Origin: Acidimicrobiia bacterium | Lineage (GTDB): Bacteria > Actinomycetota > Acidimicrobiia > Spongiisociales > SHLN01 | Direction: 5' to 3' | DNA: 48,593 nucleotides | NCBI GenBank assembly: GCA_013002865.1 | Contig: JABDLU010000207.1 | Span: 1-48,593, forward strand | Shown here: positions 45,117-48,593 of the stretch, piece by piece | Numbering within the stretch: position 1 is the stretch's first letter | Layout: each line of letters opens with the position of its first letter | The notes under the pieces: model-generated | What the model saw: the letters and a program-made list of their open reading frames with translations, nothing else | Told to the model about the DNA's origin: nothing | Databases searched by the model: none | Made by a program: the position numbers and the translations under genes

Positions 45117-47268
45117 GCACCCGCAGGATGTCTGAATAATCGTCCGTCCACAGCGGCCCGTCGGCGGGCAGCGGCTGCCACCCATCGTCCATCCATGCCA
45201 CGGTCTGGGAGTCTCTGGTGAGGACCACCCAGTGCGAGGCGAACGCCCCCTCGGACTTCTCGGCCTCGCTCGGGTGATAGAACCGGGCGCGCCCATGCAG
45301 ATTCAGTTCATCGGCGATCCGGCCCAACACCGGCTCGAGGGCGAAGTGACGATTGGAGATATGGACCGCCAGAACGCCGCCGTCTTCGAGCCGACCGAAG
45401 TAGGACGACACCGCCTCGGTAGTCAGCAGATGGATCGGTATGGCATCCGAGCTGAACGCGTCGACAACCAGGATGTCGTAGCGATCGGGTGAGTCCTCCA
45501 GCGACAGCCGACCGTCACCAACGACCACCCGAACGGCCGCCGGTGTGCTGCTCAGGTACGTGAAGTAGTCGGTGTCCCAGGCAATCTCGACCACAGTCGG
45601 GTCGATCTCAAAGAACGTGTAGGTATCGCCGGCACGCCCGTAGCCGGCCAGCCCCCCAACGCCGAGCCCGACGATGCCGACGTCCCTGCGTTCGGCGGCG
45701 TTGGCGATGACCTCACCCACCGGGCCGGCCGGGTGGTAGTAGGAAGTGGGCCGGACCACCGGTTCGCCGTCGATGTAGGCCTGGGTGCCGTGGTTGGTCG
45801 TGCCGGACGCCAGCTGAATTGTGCCGGTGGATTCCTCCACCACCCGGTACACGCCGAAAAAGGACCGCTGCTGGTCGAGCAGGCCGGATGGCTGGACGAC
45901 CAGGACCACCAGCAGGGCGAAGGCCACGGCGCCGGCGTAACTCTTCGCCGAGCGGAGGGTGATCGCACCGTTTGTGAGCCCGATGGCAGCCAGCATGATC
46001 GCCAGAACGTGCAGCCGCTGGGCGTGGGCGAGCCAGGCCAGTCCGAGCATCAGCACTACAAAGCCCCCGGCGACTCGCGGTGGCACCGAAACCCGCGCCG
46101 GACCCGAGCCGACCAGCAGCACGGCGAGACCGATGACGATCGGGTACTCCAGCACGCTCGTGAAGACCACCGGCGCAAGCAGTGCTGCGAAGGCGCCGCC
46201 CAATACACCGCCGACGGAGATCCACAGGTAGAACTCGGTGAGCCGGTCGGGCGCCGGACGGTCCTCGCTCAGTCGAGAGTGGGCGAGGAGGGCGGCGAAG
46301 AAGAACCAGGTGAGATGGACCGCAATCTGGCCGACGAGGCTGACCGAGTTGACGACGAACAGCACGGCCAGCGGGATCACGCCGTACCGAACCACTGCCG
46401 CCGACAGCGCTGTGCGCCGGTGAGAGACCCGCCCGAAGGCGATGATGAAGGTGGTCAAATACAGCAGGAGCGGGGCTATCCACAACAGCGGCACCGAGGC
46501 AACATCGGTTCCGATGTGGCGGGTAACCCCGAGCATGAGGGCGGAGGGCACGAAGCTCCACAGCAGCCATCGCACCCGGCGGGCCGGCGCGATCGGAGGG
46601 GACTGGGTGACTTCGACACTGGTAGCGGTCCGCCGTGCTCGGGTCAGCCAGGCAGCCACGCTCGACGCCGCCACAAAAAGGACATAGAGCGCAGCCCACA
46701 GCCACGCCTGGGCACCGATCGACAGGAGCGGCTCCACGACGATTGGGTACGAGATGAGGGCGAGCACACTCCCGAGATTGCCGGCGGCGTAGAGGAAGTA
46801 GGGGTTGGCGGCGGCCGGGTGATCGGTCGCCGAAAACCACCGCTGGAGCGTCGGGCTCGAGGTGGAGAGAGCGAAGAACGGCAGGCCGACCACCAGGGCC
46901 AGCACCGCCAGCACCCACAGCGCGGGTGATTGATCGCCGGGAAGCCGCCAGGAATCCGACACCGACACCGGAAGCACGATGATCGGGATGGCAAGCACGG
47001 CAATCTGGAGCAGCGGGTGCAGCCGCATTCCGAACCGCCGGGTGCTGACGTGAGCGAACCCGTAGCCGGCCAGCAGCACGAGTTGAAAGAAGACCAGCGA
47101 GGTATTCCACAGGCTCGGGGTTCCACCCGCCAGCGGGAGCAGCATGCGCGCCACCATCGGTTGCACCAGGAACAACAACCCCGAACCCAGGAAGCTGGCA
47201 GCGACGAATACGGCCACCATGGCGCGATTGCGTGCCTCGGTCGGCGCGGCCGCAGTTTGGGTGATCAC
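45106..47268 (-). CDS. Spermidine synthase-like methyltransferase domain fused to multi-TM domain
   Basis: Many TM segments then GIVGLGVGGLAGYGRAGDTYTFFEIDPTVVEIA...VVVGDGRLSLEDSPDRYDILVVDAFSSDAIPIHLLTTEA; start uncertain (GTG 47268 or TTG 47319). Confidence 0.85.
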   Translation of the reverse strand: MITQTAAAPTEARNRAMVAVFVAASFLGSGLLFLVQPMVARMLLPLAGGTPSLWNTSLVFFQLVLLAGYGFAHVSTRRFGMRLHPLLQIAVLAIPIIVLPVSVSDSWRLPGDQSPALWVLAVLALVVGLPFFALSTSSPTLQRWFSATDHPAAANPYFLYAAGNLGSVLALISYPIVVEPLLSIGAQAWLWAALYVLFVAASSVAAWLTRARRTATSVEVTQSPPIAPARRVRWLLWSFVPSALMLGVTRHIGTDVASVPLLWIAPLLLYLTTFIIAFGRVSHRRTALSAAVVRYGVIPLAVLFVVNSVSLVGQIAVHLTWFFFAALLAHSRLSEDRPAPDRLTEFYLWISVGGVLGGAFAALLAPVVFTSVLEYPIVIGLAVLLVGSGPARVSVPPRVAGGFVVLMLGLAWLAHAQRLHVLAIMLAAIGLTNGAITLRSAKSYAGAVAFALLVVLVVQPSGLLDQQRSFFGVYRVVEESTGTIQLASGTTNHGTQAYIDGEPVVRPTSYYHPAGPVGEVIANAAERRDVGIVGLGVGGLAGYGRAGDTYTFFEIDPTVVEIAWDTDYFTYLSSTPAAVRVVVGDGRLSLEDSPDRYDILVVDAFSSDAIPIHLLTTEAVSSYFGRLEDGGVLAVHISNRHFALEPVLGRIADELNLHGRARFYHPSEAEKSEGAFASHWVVLTRDSQTVAWMDDGWQPLPADGPLWTDDYSDILRVLKL

Positions 47269-47398
47269 GAGTCGCTCACCGCTGTTAGATCGACGGCGGC
47301 CGGCGACTGGTTGAGGCAAACAGCGCTTCGCGCTGTGAGTGGTGTATCTGCCCGAAGTCGCCTACTGTGAGTAGTGGCTACACAGGGGAATCGGCGGA

Positions 47399-48100
47399 AT
47401 GGCAACCAGGACAGTGTCGCGTGCCCGGGCGAACGGTAAGGGGCGAACACGCGTCTTGCTCGCAGGCGATCGCTTCCTGCTACTCGAAGCGCTCCGGGCG
47501 AGCCTTCGCTCCCACATGGACGTCGCGGTGGCATCTGCCGAGCACCGGCGGCTCGAGGAGGCGCTTTCATCCTTCGATCCCGCCGTGGTGATTCTCGATG
47601 CGACACGCCTAGAACCTGAGATGGCGATTAGAACCGTGCGACACCTCGTCAACCTCGGCTACCCGGTCATCAGTGTGGCCGCCGATAGCGTCTCGGTCGA
47701 CGCAGCGCGTTTGGTCGGGGCGGGCAGCGTGGCCGTGCTCGGGCTGGACGCCGACCTCGATGACTTTGCCGACACCATCCGGCGCTTCAGCTCGGGCGGG
47801 GAGGCGATGTCGTTGGAGCGCCGCTACGAGTTGGAGAAGATCTTGCGGACTCATCGCCTTGCCGAGCAGCGTCGCTGGCTCCCGTTTGACGAGCTCACCG
47901 CCCGCGAGCAGGCCATCTTCGAGCTCGTCTATGACGGCCTGTCGGCCCATCAGATCGCCGACGAGGCCTGCGTGTCGGTCAACACCGTCCGCTCCCATAT
48001 ACGCAACATCCTCACGAAGCTCAACGTCAACTCCCAACTCGCCGCAGTGGCAATGGCCCGGTCGAACAACTGGTTCGAGACCGAGCCGATGCGTATCTGA
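47399..48100 (+). CDS. LuxR/NarL-type response regulator-like transcription factor with atypical receiver
   Basis: C-terminal FDELTAREQAIFELVYDGLSAHQIADEACVSVNTVRSHIRNILTKLNVNSQLAAVAMA. Confidence 0.87.
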   Translation: MATRTVSRARANGKGRTRVLLAGDRFLLLEALRASLRSHMDVAVASAEHRRLEEALSSFDPAVVILDATRLEPEMAIRTVRHLVNLGYPVISVAADSVSVDAARLVGAGSVAVLGLDADLDDFADTIRRFSSGGEAMSLERRYELEKILRTHRLAEQRRWLPFDELTAREQAIFELVYDGLSAHQIADEACVSVNTVRSHIRNILTKLNVNSQLAAVAMARSNNWFETEPMRI

Positions 48101-48125
48101 CGGGCGCACCCACCGGGAACCCGAC

Positions 48126-48593
48126 CTACTCGGGGAACATCATGTCGTCGATCAGCTGCTCCTCGACGAATCCACCCTTGGTGTCGAAGCGGAAGTGCAC
48201 GAAGTCTTTGACGAACTCCAACTCGACGCCCGACTTGCCACGCCGGTTCTTCTCGATCGTCATGACGATCCTGCGCTTGAACCCCTGGGCCTGGACGGGG
48301 TCGTAGGCGCTGTGCCGCTTCGAGACACTCAGCCACTTCTCGTTGAGCAGACAGATGACATCGGCTTCGTAGGTCAGACCCGAGGCACCCCTGATGTGGT
48401 GGGGGCGAACCCGCCGAACGTTGAGACCGCTCGCCTCCGCTGCAGTGACGGCGACCACGACGACGTCGAACTCCATGGCAAGCTCCTTGAGCTCCTCGCC
48501 CTGGCGGATCGAGCGCTCCGAATCCGTCCAGCCGCCATCCGCCATGGGAATCTTCTGCAGGTAGTCGACGAACAGCACCGATCCGGGCCCGCT
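48126..48593 (-). CDS. DnaB/RecA-like helicase C-terminal domain protein, truncated at window edge
   Basis: VLFVDYLQKIPM (Walker B-like), ELAMEFDVVVVAVTA, HIRGASGLTYEADVICLLNEKW, MTIEKNRRGKSGVELEF; frame continues to 48593. Confidence 0.8.
   Translation of the reverse strand, partial: SGPGSVLFVDYLQKIPMADGGWTDSERSIRQGEELKELAMEFDVVVVAVTAAEASGLNVRRVRPHHIRGASGLTYEADVICLLNEKWLSVSKRHSAYDPVQAQGFKRRIVMTIEKNRRGKSGVELEFVKDFVHFRFDTKGGFVEEQLIDDMMFPE

Overview
High-GC, densely coded bacterial chromosome segment, probably Actinomycetota (WhiB, a GlnR-like regulator, leaderless-type promoter), with about 45 supportable CDS and one tRNA-Pro(CGG). Recognisable modules: folB / folK-folE fusion; a glnII(GSII)-glnA(GSI)-GlnR-like nitrogen cluster with a GlnR-box-like array upstream; erpA / mrp; a TMADH-like amine dehydrogenase; selA-selB; WhiB; NfeD-like protein; CNNM/CorC-like protein; Lhr helicase-Nei; PepP; a spermidine-synthase-like membrane protein; and a DnaB-like ATPase truncated at the right edge. 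Two signals stand out. (1) A mosaic of intergenic repeats: strictly 7-bp-period degenerate tandem arrays with different unit sequences at different loci, often arranged around a GGCCAGA-like spacer and mixed with two families of palindromic elements. (2) An uncharacterised same-strand cluster of membrane proteins next to tRNA-Pro (30103-34527), containing a diverged paralogous pair, a LysM protein, a possible TcpC-like protein and a 59-aa secreted peptide missing from the supplied ORF track. All functional names come from reading motifs by eye; no searches were run.
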